A stretch of 64,000 nt of DNA from assembly GCA_025354985.1 (NCBI GenBank), contig JANXLU010000068.1:1-64000 (forward strand). The letters run 5' to 3'. This DNA is from Chloroflexota bacterium (GTDB lineage Bacteria; Chloroflexota; Anaerolineae; J036; Brachytrichaceae). Below, in pieces: positions 53,108 to 61,997 of the stretch. Within the stretch, counting starts at the first letter, position 1. The number at the start of each line of letters is the position of its first letter. A program made the position numbers and the translations under genes. The notes beneath the pieces were generated by a model that searched no databases, was not told the origin of the DNA, and was given only the letters and a program-made list of their open reading frames with translations.

Positions 53108-53506
53108 ATGAACAATCGACAAACTGTAAACACTGGCACAATTTGGGAAGATCTTGCCGGCTATTCGAGAGCCGTGCGCGTTGGAAACCACATCTGTGTA
53201 AGTGGCACCACGGCAACCGATTCATCCGGCGCCCTGGTTGGCGGGACTGATCCTGCCCAGCAAATGGAGTTTGCTCTAAAGAAAGTAGAAGCCGCAATCG
53301 TGAGCCTGGGCGGACAATTAACCGATACTATTCGTACTCGGGTATACGTGCATAACATGCGGGATTGGGAGGCTGTCTCGCGTGTTCATGGTCGTGTGTT
53401 CGCGAAAATCCGACCGGCAAATACACTTGTTCAAGCCGGGCTTATTGGTGAAGGCTACCTGGTTGAAGTAGATGCCGACGCCCTAGTCGACGAGCAACCA
53501 AAATGA
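53108..53506 (+). CDS. RidA/YjgF/RutC-family enamine/imine deaminase
   Basis: A 132-residue RidA-fold protein. Segments NRQTVNTGTIWEDLAGYSRAVRVGNHICVSGTTA, the central FALKKVEAAIVSLGG, TRVYVHNMRDWEAVSRVHG and the Arg-bearing closing half are typical. Family members hydrolyse reactive enamines/imines such as aminoacrylate. The track start 53024 is extended; ATG 53108 gives the standard length. Its stop overlaps the next gene's start (ATGA), linking it to an LLM flavoenzyme, as rutC is linked to rutA in pyrimidine use. The Cys/Glu site details were not resolved by eye. Confidence 0.88.
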   Translation: MNNRQTVNTGTIWEDLAGYSRAVRVGNHICVSGTTATDSSGALVGGTDPAQQMEFALKKVEAAIVSLGGQLTDTIRTRVYVHNMRDWEAVSRVHGRVFAKIRPANTLVQAGLIGEGYLVEVDADALVDEQPK

Positions 53507-54525
53507 AGTTTTCCATCCGCATAAACAACGACCTGCCTGTGCGTGAGTATCCTCCCTTGGCGCAAGCCGCCGAGAATAATGGATTTGACCAGTTCTGGAT
53601 AAGCAACGATCTATTCTTGCGAAGCGCAGCGGTCATTTTGGCGCAAGTCGCATTGGCGACCCGGAAAATCGAAATTGGCACCTGCATTCTGAACCCGTAT
53701 ACGGTTCATCCTTCCGAGATCGCCATGTTTGCTTCCACCATGGACGAATTAAGTGGAAATAGATTTAACCTTGGCCTGGCCGCAGGGGCGGGAGAATTCC
53801 TAAAGTGGGTGGGAATTGACCAGACCAAGCCGTTGACTATGATGCGGGAAACGGTAGGTGTTATTCGCAAATTGCTGCAGGGCCAACACGCGGAACTTCA
53901 GGGTAGTCTCCTAAAGTGGGGGAACGAGGCCTACCTAAGATTCAAACCTGCCCGAAGCACACCAATCTATTTGGGCGCGATGAGCGAAAACATGATTGCA
54001 CTTGCGGCAAAATCCTGTAACGGTATTTTGCCACTCCTCTTTCCGCCCGAACATTTCCATGAAGTCCAGGCATTACTTTCCGCTGCTTTTCTAGGGGAGA
54101 CCGCGATCCCGCAAAGTGCGTTTGATTTCGCCGCGTGTATTTGGGTGTCCATCGATGCCGACCGAAGTGCCGCCAGACATGAGCTTGCTAAAAAAATCGC
54201 CTACTATGGTCACGCACTCAGTCCGCTCATCTACACGCGATTGGGGGTCACCCGGGATGACTTTCGGCCAATAGAACGTGCCCTCATGGTGGAACAAAAC
54301 GAGAGGTCGGCCGTTGCACTGGTGAATGAAAAAATGCTTAAAATTGGCGTGGTTGGAGATGCTGATGATTTGATCGGGCGCTTGCAACCCCTCATCGATG
54401 CCGGTGCGCGGCACCTTAGCTTTGGACCACCCCTCGGTCCAAATCCTGTTCATGCAATCGAATATCTTGGCAAAAACGTACTCCCAAGGCTCAAATCCCA
54501 CTCCGGCGTGCGCCAGCCAGGCTAA
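53503..54525 (+). CDS. LLM-class (luciferase-like) flavin/F420-dependent oxidoreductase
   Basis: A 340-residue luciferase-like TIM barrel. Landmarks: LAQAAENNGFDQFWISND, ATRKIEIGTCILNPYTVHPSEIAM, GNRFNLGLAAGAGEFL, and YLGAMSENMIALAAKSCNGI. Length and layout match F420-dependent reductases of the methylene-H4MPT reductase type rather than two-subunit luciferases. Co-translated with the RidA gene. Shares stop-codon bases with the convergent M20 hydrolase gene. Cofactor (FMN or F420) and substrate not determinable. Confidence 0.87.
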   Translation: MKFSIRINNDLPVREYPPLAQAAENNGFDQFWISNDLFLRSAAVILAQVALATRKIEIGTCILNPYTVHPSEIAMFASTMDELSGNRFNLGLAAGAGEFLKWVGIDQTKPLTMMRETVGVIRKLLQGQHAELQGSLLKWGNEAYLRFKPARSTPIYLGAMSENMIALAAKSCNGILPLLFPPEHFHEVQALLSAAFLGETAIPQSAFDFAACIWVSIDADRSAARHELAKKIAYYGHALSPLIYTRLGVTRDDFRPIERALMVEQNERSAVALVNEKMLKIGVVGDADDLIGRLQPLIDAGARHLSFGPPLGPNPVHAIEYLGKNVLPRLKSHSGVRQPG

Positions 54526-55751
54526 CCACGGATCCACTGCATCGTTCGGTCCGCAAGCGTATCAAGGGCCCGTACGCTCATCGCGATATGATCCTCTCGC
54601 GTATCTTCAATCCGATTGTGAGATATGCCTTTCAGACTTTGAACAAATAACATGACGGTGGGAATACCCGTACGACACACTTCCGCGGCATCGTGTAGCG
54701 GACCGCTCGGCAGGCGCATCGAAAGGCCGCAAACATCGCGAACAGATGCGTCCGCAAGCTTTATCAACTCCGGGTGAAACAGGAATGGCTGAATGCTCCA
54801 AATTTTCTTCCATGTCACCTCAATGTGTTCCCCTTTTGCGGCAAGCAAACTTGCCTGTTTGGCCTCACCATACATTTTTGCGAGCTTGGCGGCGTTCAGG
54901 TGACGCTGATCCAACGTCATCAGTGCCTCGCCCACGACCGCCGTAACAATGCCTGGTTCTGTTTGAACCCGGCCGACAGTGCAAACCCCGCCGTGTTTGA
55001 TGCCGATCTCCCGGACCGCCAGATGCGTCCTACTTACTCCACCCAATGCATCCTTCCTCATAAGCATTGGCGTGCTGCCGCTGTGGGCAGCCTGACCGGT
55101 AAAAGTGATTTGGTGTCGCTCAACACCAAATGTGCCTAGAACGACACCCATTGGCAGATTCTTGCTTTCCAAGACAGGCCCCTGCTCAATATGTAGCTCG
55201 AGGTAAGCTGCCGCATTTTTGAGTTGCGTGCGCGCTCGTGTGGCAGTTTTCAGCTCAACACCGTGCGCGGCGGTTGCAGCAGCCAAGGTAATGCCAGCCC
55301 GGTCCTTCAACGCACCCACTTCCATAACGTCAATTGCGCCGCTGGCGCAGCTGCTGCCAAATAGGCTTCGACCAAACCGCGCACCCTCCTCATCCGCCCA
55401 ATCCACCAACCGAACGGTCACGGGCGGAGTGCCACGTTCGGCCAGGCATCGCAGCACTTCAAGACCGCCCAGAACGTTCAACGTGCCGTCCAGCCATCCA
55501 CCATTGGGCACGCTGTCCATGTGCCCGCCAATTACCAGCGTCTTTTTTGTCTTTCCCTTGAGCGTAAACCACAAGTTTCCGGCCTCATCAACCTGATCTG
55601 TTACACCCGGAATTTGCCCGGCCTTGGCGCGTAGCCAGGCACGCGATTCCGCCCAGGTGTCTGTCCAGGCTACGCGCTGCGCGCCATTTTCATCACTCGT
55701 CAAGTCTCGCAATTCCTTTAGCTCGTCAATGGTTCGTTGTGGATTTAGCAT
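54522..55751 (-). CDS. M20-family Zn amidohydrolase (N-carbamoyl amino acid hydrolase / ureidopropionase / allantoate amidohydrolase type)
   Basis: A 409-residue di-zinc amidohydrolase. Metal-site blocks: GGHMDSVPNGGWLDGTL, DWADEEGARFGRSLFGS, and LELHIEQGPVLE; dimer-lid element TFTGQAAHSGSTPM. Such enzymes remove the carbamoyl group from N-carbamoyl amino acids, beta-ureidopropionate, or hydrolyse allantoate. Dihydropyrimidinase, encoded 5 kb away, produces exactly this substrate class, so a ureide catabolic role is well supported by context. The gene opposes the LLM gene with a CTAA overlap. Substrate choice remains open. Confidence 0.88.
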   Translation of the reverse strand: MLNPQRTIDELKELRDLTSDENGAQRVAWTDTWAESRAWLRAKAGQIPGVTDQVDEAGNLWFTLKGKTKKTLVIGGHMDSVPNGGWLDGTLNVLGGLEVLRCLAERGTPPVTVRLVDWADEEGARFGRSLFGSSCASGAIDVMEVGALKDRAGITLAAATAAHGVELKTATRARTQLKNAAAYLELHIEQGPVLESKNLPMGVVLGTFGVERHQITFTGQAAHSGSTPMLMRKDALGGVSRTHLAVREIGIKHGGVCTVGRVQTEPGIVTAVVGEALMTLDQRHLNAAKLAKMYGEAKQASLLAAKGEHIEVTWKKIWSIQPFLFHPELIKLADASVRDVCGLSMRLPSGPLHDAAEVCRTGIPTVMLFVQSLKGISHNRIEDTREDHIAMSVRALDTLADRTMQWIRG

Positions 55752-55821
55752 GGTGTTTTCGTTCAGTATTCAGTATACAGATTTTGCGAGATGCCAATTC
55801 TTCATTTGCCCTCGGCGGGTC

Positions 55822-56955
55822 CTACCAATTCGTAAACGATCCATCCGGGCGACGAAACATCGGAATGGGCGCGTGATACTCGGACACTTGAGAAACCAGA
55901 CGCGCACCCGACGGCTCAAACACCACCCCAAGCCCGGGTCGGGTGTTTGGCCACAACCGCCCATCGTGAAAGTCGGCTGCCGCGCTCAGATGAGGCGGGA
56001 GCCTGACCGCACCGCCAGCCACCTCGGTAAATACTGGAACCGCGGCGCTGCCCAGCACATGCACCAGCGCAGCCAGCGCCACCGGACCGGTAAAGTGCGG
56101 CACCATCCCCACATAATGAGTTTCGCACAGCGCGGCAATCTTGAGAAACTCGGTGATGCCGCCCACATTGGGCAGGGTCACCCGGGTGTAGTCAATGACA
56201 TGCCGTTCAATAAGCTCGTGGATGTCCCAGCGATCCCCAAACTGCTCGCCCACGGCCACCGGCACTTTACTTTGCGCGCGAAAAGCGGCCAGAGCACCCG
56301 GATTTTCTGAACGCAACGGGTCCTCGACAAATAGCGGATTGAGCGGCTCAATCAAAGTGCTCAGTCGCACCGCGTCGGCCAGGTCCAGCCGGGTGTGAAA
56401 ATCGATGGACCATTCGCCCCGCCCACGCACAGCCTCGGCGATGGTCTGGCACGCGGAAGCCGTCTGGTCCACAACCTGACGTGCGTGAAATACACCGTCG
56501 CCGCCGGCCGGATCGGACACCGACGTGCGAAAGGCGCGAAAGCCCGCCTCCACGCATGCCCGCGCCGTGGCGCCCAGGTCGCCCTGCCACGGAAAGCCGG
56601 TGGCGTAGCATTCCACAAAGTCACGCGATAGCCCACCCAAAAGCGTATGAACCGGCACACCCAATCGCTTACCCTGGATGTCCCACAGTGCAAGATCAAG
56701 CGCGCCTAGCGCGTGCAGCTTTTCACGGCCTGCCGGATAGAACCAGCCGCGATACATCACCTGCCACAGGTGATTGATGCGACCCGGATCCTGGCCTATC
56801 AGCATGGCCGCGCACTGTTCCAGAGTGTCACGCGCACCACCTTCACCAATTCCGGTGATGCCCTCGTCCGTTTCAATGCACACAAGCATGTCACTCTGGT
56901 TGAAGTGCTCGTTGCGCTTTTGCGGCTCGTAGATGTTGATGCGTGTAATTTTCAT
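55822..56955 (-). CDS. enolase-superfamily (mandelate racemase/galactonate dehydratase-like) enzyme
   Basis: A 377-residue acid-sugar dehydratase or racemase candidate. Metal ligands: Asp in WSIDFHTRLD, Glu in LFVEDPL, Glu in VAVGEQFGDRWDI; catalytic His candidates are in DFH and VPHFTGP. The arrangement DFH...EDP...GE..(x)RWD...GGITE matches DgoD-like galactonate dehydratases more than classical muconate cycloisomerases. ATG 56955 (MKITRINIYEP) is the usual family start; the track's 56979 is possible. It is divergently placed to the LLM/MmsA/hydantoinase genes. Its relation to ureide degradation is unclear. Confidence 0.87.
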   Translation of the reverse strand: MKITRINIYEPQKRNEHFNQSDMLVCIETDEGITGIGEGGARDTLEQCAAMLIGQDPGRINHLWQVMYRGWFYPAGREKLHALGALDLALWDIQGKRLGVPVHTLLGGLSRDFVECYATGFPWQGDLGATARACVEAGFRAFRTSVSDPAGGDGVFHARQVVDQTASACQTIAEAVRGRGEWSIDFHTRLDLADAVRLSTLIEPLNPLFVEDPLRSENPGALAAFRAQSKVPVAVGEQFGDRWDIHELIERHVIDYTRVTLPNVGGITEFLKIAALCETHYVGMVPHFTGPVALAALVHVLGSAAVPVFTEVAGGAVRLPPHLSAAADFHDGRLWPNTRPGLGVVFEPSGARLVSQVSEYHAPIPMFRRPDGSFTNW

Positions 56956-57157
56956 AAGGTGATGCTGAGGTTTTACCACACCGTCTGTTTGATTCGGTCA
57001 GGGTGGCTGGCGCTCAAATCCGGTCAACACTCGGCGCAATATACCTAGAATTTGCTTGCAGAGAATCCACACTTGGGCGCGCTAATCGAAGACGCGATCG
57101 AGCAATCGCCACCAACATGACGATTGCCACTTACAATAAATCACCGGGGGCAACACT

Positions 57158-58204
57158 TTGACAAAATCCATGAAATTTGGTATCACCTTCAAGAGCGATA
57201 TGCCGGTTGCGCGCGAAGTCAAAATCGTAAAGCAAGCCGAACGAGCTGGTTTCACGTACATCTGGAGTTTTGACAGCCATGTTTTGTGGCAGGAACCGTT
57301 TCCCCGGTTTGCATTGTGGGCGTCCGCAACAAAGACCGTACGCATTGGCACCTTGGTCACCAATCCAGTTGTGCGCGATGTCACGGTGGCAAGCAGCCTG
57401 TTCGCAACGCTTCAGCATATCTCAAATGGCAGGATGGATATGGGAATTGGCCGCGGAGATTCATCCCGCAGACGGCTGGGAAAGGGCCCGACGACCATGG
57501 CCCACCTGGAAGAATTTGTGGCACAGTTTCGCGCGCTCACAGCAGGCGAGCACATTAACTACGAAGGTGCCGACGCCGTTCTCACCTGGGCAGATGGCGG
57601 CGTACCACCCGTTTGGGTTGCCGGCTATGGCCCAATCGCCCTGCGTGCAGCAGGCAGAATCGCAGATGGCGTCGTCCTTCAGTTTGCCGACCCGTTTCTC
57701 ATAAAGTGGTGCCTGCAATTTGTGCGGGAAGGTGCGGCTGAAGCTGGTCGGGACTTCTCGAAAATAAAAATAATGGCCGCCGCACCCGTATGGATCGATG
57801 ACGATTTACCTGTTGCACGCCGCAATGTTCGCTGGTTTCCCGCGCTCGTCAGTAATCACGTGGTCGACCTGCTTCGCAAACACCCCCGTGAGGAACTACC
57901 TGAGGAACTCGTTACCTATGTTGCAGACCGGCCCGCCTACGACTATTTACATCATGCCGAGGTCGGCAGTGAAAACGGCCAATTTGTTCCGGATGAGATC
58001 GTAGATCGATACTGTATTGTTGGCGGTGTCAAGGAACAAATCCGCCGCTTGCGGGAACTTCAGGCGATCGGTGTGCACCAATTCAATATTTACCTGATGT
58101 GTGGCGACGAAGAAAAGCAAGTCTCCACATATGGTCGCCACGTAATTGGCGCCCTAAACGGTGGCACACCGGCTCGTACGGGTGCCAAGAAACAATCTGC
58201 TTAA
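57158..58204 (+). CDS. second LLM-class flavin/F420-dependent oxidoreductase
   Basis: A 348-residue luciferase-like protein: FGITFKSDMPVAREVKIVKQAERAGFTYIWSFDSH, TKTVRIGTLVTNPVVRD, HISNGRMDMGIGRGDSSRR, and VWVAGYGPIALRAAGRIADGV. It is only distantly similar to the 53503-54525 product. The TTG start at 57158 lies 8 nt after GGGGG; ATG 57170 is an alternative but is too far from that site. It leads a three-gene run with mmsA and the dihydropyrimidinase gene (gaps of 4 and 20 nt). Possible oxidant for a cyclic ureide; inference from context. Confidence 0.87.
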   Translation: MTKSMKFGITFKSDMPVAREVKIVKQAERAGFTYIWSFDSHVLWQEPFPRFALWASATKTVRIGTLVTNPVVRDVTVASSLFATLQHISNGRMDMGIGRGDSSRRRLGKGPTTMAHLEEFVAQFRALTAGEHINYEGADAVLTWADGGVPPVWVAGYGPIALRAAGRIADGVVLQFADPFLIKWCLQFVREGAAEAGRDFSKIKIMAAAPVWIDDDLPVARRNVRWFPALVSNHVVDLLRKHPREELPEELVTYVADRPAYDYLHHAEVGSENGQFVPDEIVDRYCIVGGVKEQIRRLRELQAIGVHQFNIYLMCGDEEKQVSTYGRHVIGALNGGTPARTGAKKQSA

Positions 58205-58208
58205 TACC

Positions 58209-59684
58209 ATGACCAAGTCAACTCTTACCAACTTTATCAATGGTGGCTTCGTCGCGTCCAAGTCTTTGGACGTGTTGCCGATCAAAAACCCAGCCACCAC
58301 CGAAATTTTGATCTATGTGCCGCTATCGGCCAAAACAGAGGTTGATTCAGCTGCTCAGGCTGCGTCGCTTGCGTTCAAGGAATGGCGCCGCACACCCGTC
58401 GGTGAGCGAATTCAGCCCCTGTTTAGGCTCAAGGCACTCGTTGAACAGCATCGTGATGAGCTTGCTCAGATTATCACCAGGGAGTGTGGCAAAACCTATG
58501 CTGAAAGCGATGCCGAAATTCAGCGTGCCATTGAAAACATCGAAGTTGCGACGAGTGCACCGATCATGATGCAGGGCATAAACAACGAGGATATTGCCCG
58601 CGGCATTGATGAGCATATGATTCGCCAGCCTCTGGGCGTGGTGGCGGCCATCACGCCATTCAATTTCCCGCTTATGGTGCCGTTGTGGTTCATGCCATAC
58701 GCCGTCGCGGCCGGGAACTGTTTCATTTTGAAGCCCAGCGAAAAAGTTCCGATGACCATGCATAAATTGATGGAATTAGTTTCCGCCGCGGGCTTTCCAA
58801 AGGGTGTCCTGCAGGTCGTCAACGGCGCGCGCGATGTGGTCGATGCAATTCTGGATCACCCGGCCATACGCGCAGTGAGTTTTGTGGGATCGACCGCAGT
58901 GGCAAAGTATATTTATTCCCGTGCAACTGCAAATGGCAAGCGTGCCCAATGCCAGGGAGGCGCCAAGAATCCAATCGTCATCATGCCGGATGCGGACATG
59001 GAGACAACCACGCGCATTGCGGCCGATTCGGCATTTGGCTGCGCCGGTCAGCGCTGTCTCGCGGCCTCCGTCGGAATAACAGTCGGCACCGCCAGAAACG
59101 AGTTTCTGGAGCGCCTCGCCGACGCCGCCGCATCGCGTACCGTAGGCTACGGCCTTGACAAAAACGCTCAAATGGGTCCGGTCATTACCGAAGAAAGCAA
59201 GGGTCGCATTGAAAATCTTGTGGCGCTTGGCGAGCGTGAGGGTGCCACGGTGGTCTTGGACGGGCGCAACCGCAAAGTGGCGGGCTATGAAGATGGCAAC
59301 TTCATTTTCCCAACTATTCTGGACAATGTTTCGGCCACAAGTGAATTGTCGCGGACCGAAATCTTTGGTCCGGTATTCAGCCTCATGCACGCTGATTCAA
59401 TTGAAGAAGCTATCGCGCTTGTCAACGATCGCGCGTACGGAAATGCCGCCAGCATTTTTACAAGCAATGGCGCCACGGCACGTCAGTTCCGCTACGAAGT
59501 TACCAGTGGCAACGTGGGAATTAACCTTGGCGTGCCTGCACCCATGGCCTATTTTCCGTTTAGTGGTTGGCGCGAAAGTTTTTTTGGTGACTTGCACGCG
59601 CAAGGCGCACACGGTTTCGAGTTCTACACTGAGACAAAGGTAATCATCGAGCGTTGGCCAAAGGAATGGAGTCGCAAGTTCTAG
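58209..59684 (+). CDS. mmsA: CoA-acylating methylmalonate/malonate-semialdehyde dehydrogenase
   Basis: A 491-residue aldehyde dehydrogenase of the MmsA/IolA class. Landmarks are NFINGGFVASKSLDVLPIKNPAT, ITRECGKTYAESDAEIQRAIENIEVA, PLGVVAAITPFNFPLMVPLW, the nucleotide loop VSFVGSTAVAKYIY, NPIVIMPDAD, and the active-site Cys in FGCAGQRCLAAS. It converts malonate semialdehyde (from beta-alanine) or methylmalonate semialdehyde (from thymine, valine) to acetyl- or propionyl-CoA. The track start 58161 overlaps the LLM gene; ATG 58209 is 4 nt after its stop. Position next to dihydropyrimidinase supports a role in pyrimidine breakdown. Confidence 0.94.
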   Translation: MTKSTLTNFINGGFVASKSLDVLPIKNPATTEILIYVPLSAKTEVDSAAQAASLAFKEWRRTPVGERIQPLFRLKALVEQHRDELAQIITRECGKTYAESDAEIQRAIENIEVATSAPIMMQGINNEDIARGIDEHMIRQPLGVVAAITPFNFPLMVPLWFMPYAVAAGNCFILKPSEKVPMTMHKLMELVSAAGFPKGVLQVVNGARDVVDAILDHPAIRAVSFVGSTAVAKYIYSRATANGKRAQCQGGAKNPIVIMPDADMETTTRIAADSAFGCAGQRCLAASVGITVGTARNEFLERLADAAASRTVGYGLDKNAQMGPVITEESKGRIENLVALGEREGATVVLDGRNRKVAGYEDGNFIFPTILDNVSATSELSRTEIFGPVFSLMHADSIEEAIALVNDRAYGNAASIFTSNGATARQFRYEVTSGNVGINLGVPAPMAYFPFSGWRESFFGDLHAQGAHGFEFYTETKVIIERWPKEWSRKF

Positions 59685-59704
59685 AACGCAAATCATCCAC
59701 CATC

Positions 59705-61105
59705 ATGAGCAAAACACTAATCAAAAAGGCCCGGCTTATCACCGCATCCGATGACACGCGGGCCGACCTGTTGATCGACGGCGAAAAAATTGCCGCGATT
59801 GGCATGGATATCGATGCCCGAACTGCGGATGTAGTCATTGATGCAACCGACAAACTGTTGTTGCCTGGCGGCATAGACAATCACACGCACCTGGATATGC
59901 CCTTTGGCGGTACCGTAAGTTCCGATGACTTCTTCACCGGTCACCGTGCCGCGCTGTTTGGCGGCACTACGTCTCATGTGGATTTCTGCATCCAGCCCAA
60001 AGGTCACACCCTCCGCCGATCGCTTGAAATGTGGCGTGCGAAGGCGGATGGCAAAGCGGCCATGGACTATGGCTTTCACGTCGCCATAACGGACTTGACG
60101 GACGCTGTCATGGAGGAAATTCGCGACCTTCCATCGATGGGCGTTACAAGCATCAAGTTGTTTATGGCGTACAAAGGCGCGCTTCAAGTCGACGACACAA
60201 CACTTTTTAAGTGTATGCGCGTCGCAAAGGAAAGCGGAGTGCTCACCATGGTGCACGCCGAAAATGGCGACGCGATTGACATTCTGATAAAGGACGCACT
60301 GGCGGCCGGTCACACCACGCCGGACTGGCACGAGCGCACAAGACCACCCGAACTTGAAGCCGAGGCCACCAACCGCGCAATAGCACTCGCCAGGGCCGCC
60401 GGTGACGCGCCGTTGTTCATTGTTCACGTCACCAACGAAGAGGCGCTAAATGCAATTTCCCGGGCCCGAGCGCGCGGCCAGCGAACATACGGCGAAACCT
60501 GTGTGCAATATTTTTACTTCACCCGAAATAACCTGAACGGCAGCCGGAATGATCCGTTCGAAGGCGCAAAGTGGGTATGTAGTCCTCCCTTTAGAGAGCA
60601 CAATGACCAAGTTGCCTTGCTGCGCGGCATTCGCCTGGGCGACCTCATGATCGTGAGCACCGACCACTGCCCGTTCAATTACAAAACGCAGAAGATACTT
60701 GGAGCGGAGAGCTTCGCAGCTATACCAAATGGCGTGCCAGGGATTGAAGATCGGTTGGTCATGCTCTGGAACGCCGCAGTGTTGACCGGGCATATTTCAC
60801 CGAGCAAATTTGTTGAACTAACTGCCACCAATCCCGCAAAAATGTTCGGTCTCTATCCCCGCAAAGGAACCCTTTCCGTGGGCTCGGATGCTGACATCGT
60901 AATTTGGGATCCGGTTGTTCGCCATACCGTTAGCGCAGCAACAAGCCACATGAACATCGACTACAACTTATACGAAGGGATGCAAGTGACCGGCAAGGCC
61001 GAGAAAGTCTTCTTGCGTGGCTCGCTTGTTGTAGACGGCACCTCTTGGCAGGGAACCCGTGGTGGCGGTCGGTTTATGGCGCGCGCATCCGCGTTGCTGG
61101 CATGA
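59705..61105 (+). CDS. dihydropyrimidinase / D-hydantoinase
   Basis: A 466-residue cyclic amidohydrolase with a complete binuclear site: HTHLD, carboxylated-Lys position in SIKLFMAYKG, His in MVHAENGD and FIVHVTN, and Asp in STDHCPFN. Stereo-loop and C-terminal features (GIEDRLVMLWN, TATNPAKMFGLYPRKG) match dihydropyrimidinase/hydantoinase. It opens dihydrouracil, dihydrothymine or 5-substituted hydantoins to N-carbamoyl amino acids. The track start 59654 overlaps mmsA; ATG 59705 begins 20 nt after its stop. The partner carbamoyl hydrolase is probably the M20 gene at 54522-55751. Confidence 0.94.
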   Translation: MSKTLIKKARLITASDDTRADLLIDGEKIAAIGMDIDARTADVVIDATDKLLLPGGIDNHTHLDMPFGGTVSSDDFFTGHRAALFGGTTSHVDFCIQPKGHTLRRSLEMWRAKADGKAAMDYGFHVAITDLTDAVMEEIRDLPSMGVTSIKLFMAYKGALQVDDTTLFKCMRVAKESGVLTMVHAENGDAIDILIKDALAAGHTTPDWHERTRPPELEAEATNRAIALARAAGDAPLFIVHVTNEEALNAISRARARGQRTYGETCVQYFYFTRNNLNGSRNDPFEGAKWVCSPPFREHNDQVALLRGIRLGDLMIVSTDHCPFNYKTQKILGAESFAAIPNGVPGIEDRLVMLWNAAVLTGHISPSKFVELTATNPAKMFGLYPRKGTLSVGSDADIVIWDPVVRHTVSAATSHMNIDYNLYEGMQVTGKAEKVFLRGSLVVDGTSWQGTRGGGRFMARASALLA

Positions 61106-61122
61106 TGCTTTGGATCGCAAAG

Positions 61123-61902
61123 TTATAGTCCAACCGTTAGCAACGCTACACCCACACCGGATTGAACAAATAAATAACGTGGTACTGAAGGGTTAAGTTC
61201 TATTTTTAACCACAGTTGACGAACCAGTTGCAGCACTTGCGGCTCATTGCAGGGAACACCCCAAACGGCATTACTTATCAGTTCGAATGATCCAATTCGC
61301 CCCTTGAGCGGTATCAAAAACTCTAGCAATCGATGCTCGCTGCGCGTCAGACGCTGGCTCAGCAAATTTCCGTCGCGATATACGTAGCCGCGCGAACTAA
61401 CAAACAGACCTAGGCTGGGTGCCATCTCAAATTCATCGTCTTCGCCGACAAAATTATCCTGATCTGCTCCCGAACCGCTCGAAAACACGTCGGAAATTGC
61501 ATTGTCAAATTCTCCGGTTTTTGAGTCGGACAGGTCCGTCATTTCCATGTTCCTAAAGATAAACTGAAAAGTCTTCCCAATTTGAATGTAATCGCTGTCG
61601 GACAAAACCACTGTCTGGTTTAGCAGTTTGTTTCCGTTCACCTTCGTGCCATTCAGGCTCGTATCTTCCAAAATCCAAACTCCAGCGTCAAATGTCAACC
61701 GCGCATGCCGTCTGCTCGCCTTGCTGTCATGCGCTGCGATGGCAATATCATGTTCGTAACTGACGCCCCGACCTATTACGACTCGGGGCGGTCGCAGGAC
61801 ATATCGGTGTGTGGGATTGTCGACTTGCAACAGCACTGCCGTGCACCCAAGAGCGCCGTCTGTCTGGCCAATGGGTTCACGAATATCGGTTTGATTAGAC
61901 AT
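61123..61902 (-). CDS. FHA-domain protein with C-terminal winged-helix DNA-binding domain
   Basis: 259 residues. An N-terminal FHA domain (~35-120) keeps the phosphothreonine-binding residues: VIGRG, SRRHA and TSLNGTKVNG. An acidic linker (~125-165) follows, then an OmpR-type winged helix (~175-255) with RLTRSEHRLLEFLIPLKGR and QVLQLVRQLWLKIE. There is no receiver domain, so input is probably a Ser/Thr kinase phosphopeptide. No kinase gene is in the window. It diverges from lepA and converges with the dihydropyrimidinase gene; its target promoters are unknown. Domain order is opposite to mycobacterial EmbR, where FHA is C-terminal. Confidence 0.85.
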   Translation of the reverse strand: MSNQTDIREPIGQTDGALGCTAVLLQVDNPTHRYVLRPPRVVIGRGVSYEHDIAIAAHDSKASRRHARLTFDAGVWILEDTSLNGTKVNGNKLLNQTVVLSDSDYIQIGKTFQFIFRNMEMTDLSDSKTGEFDNAISDVFSSGSGADQDNFVGEDDEFEMAPSLGLFVSSRGYVYRDGNLLSQRLTRSEHRLLEFLIPLKGRIGSFELISNAVWGVPCNEPQVLQLVRQLWLKIELNPSVPRYLFVQSGVGVALLTVGL

Positions 61903-61966
61903 ATCTAATTGAATTCTAACTACTTTTTGCGATTCGTCAATATGGCTTCATTTTTGGCCAATCACC

Positions 61967-61972
61967 TATAAT
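61967..61972 (+). promoter_or_regulatory. -10 hexamer TATAAT upstream of lepA
   Basis: A perfect TATAAT lies 25 nt before the lepA ATG in the 95-nt gap between the FHA regulator and lepA. The expected -35 region (GGCTTC/GCTTCA) is poor, so only the -10 is well supported. Confidence 0.45.
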
Positions 61973-61997
61973 CACCTGTCGCCTTTTCAAACGAAAA

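Noticed and set aside
55624-56310. 228-aa plus-strand ORF across the M20/enolase gap
   Set aside because: Mostly antisense to the enolase-superfamily gene and without a recognisable domain.
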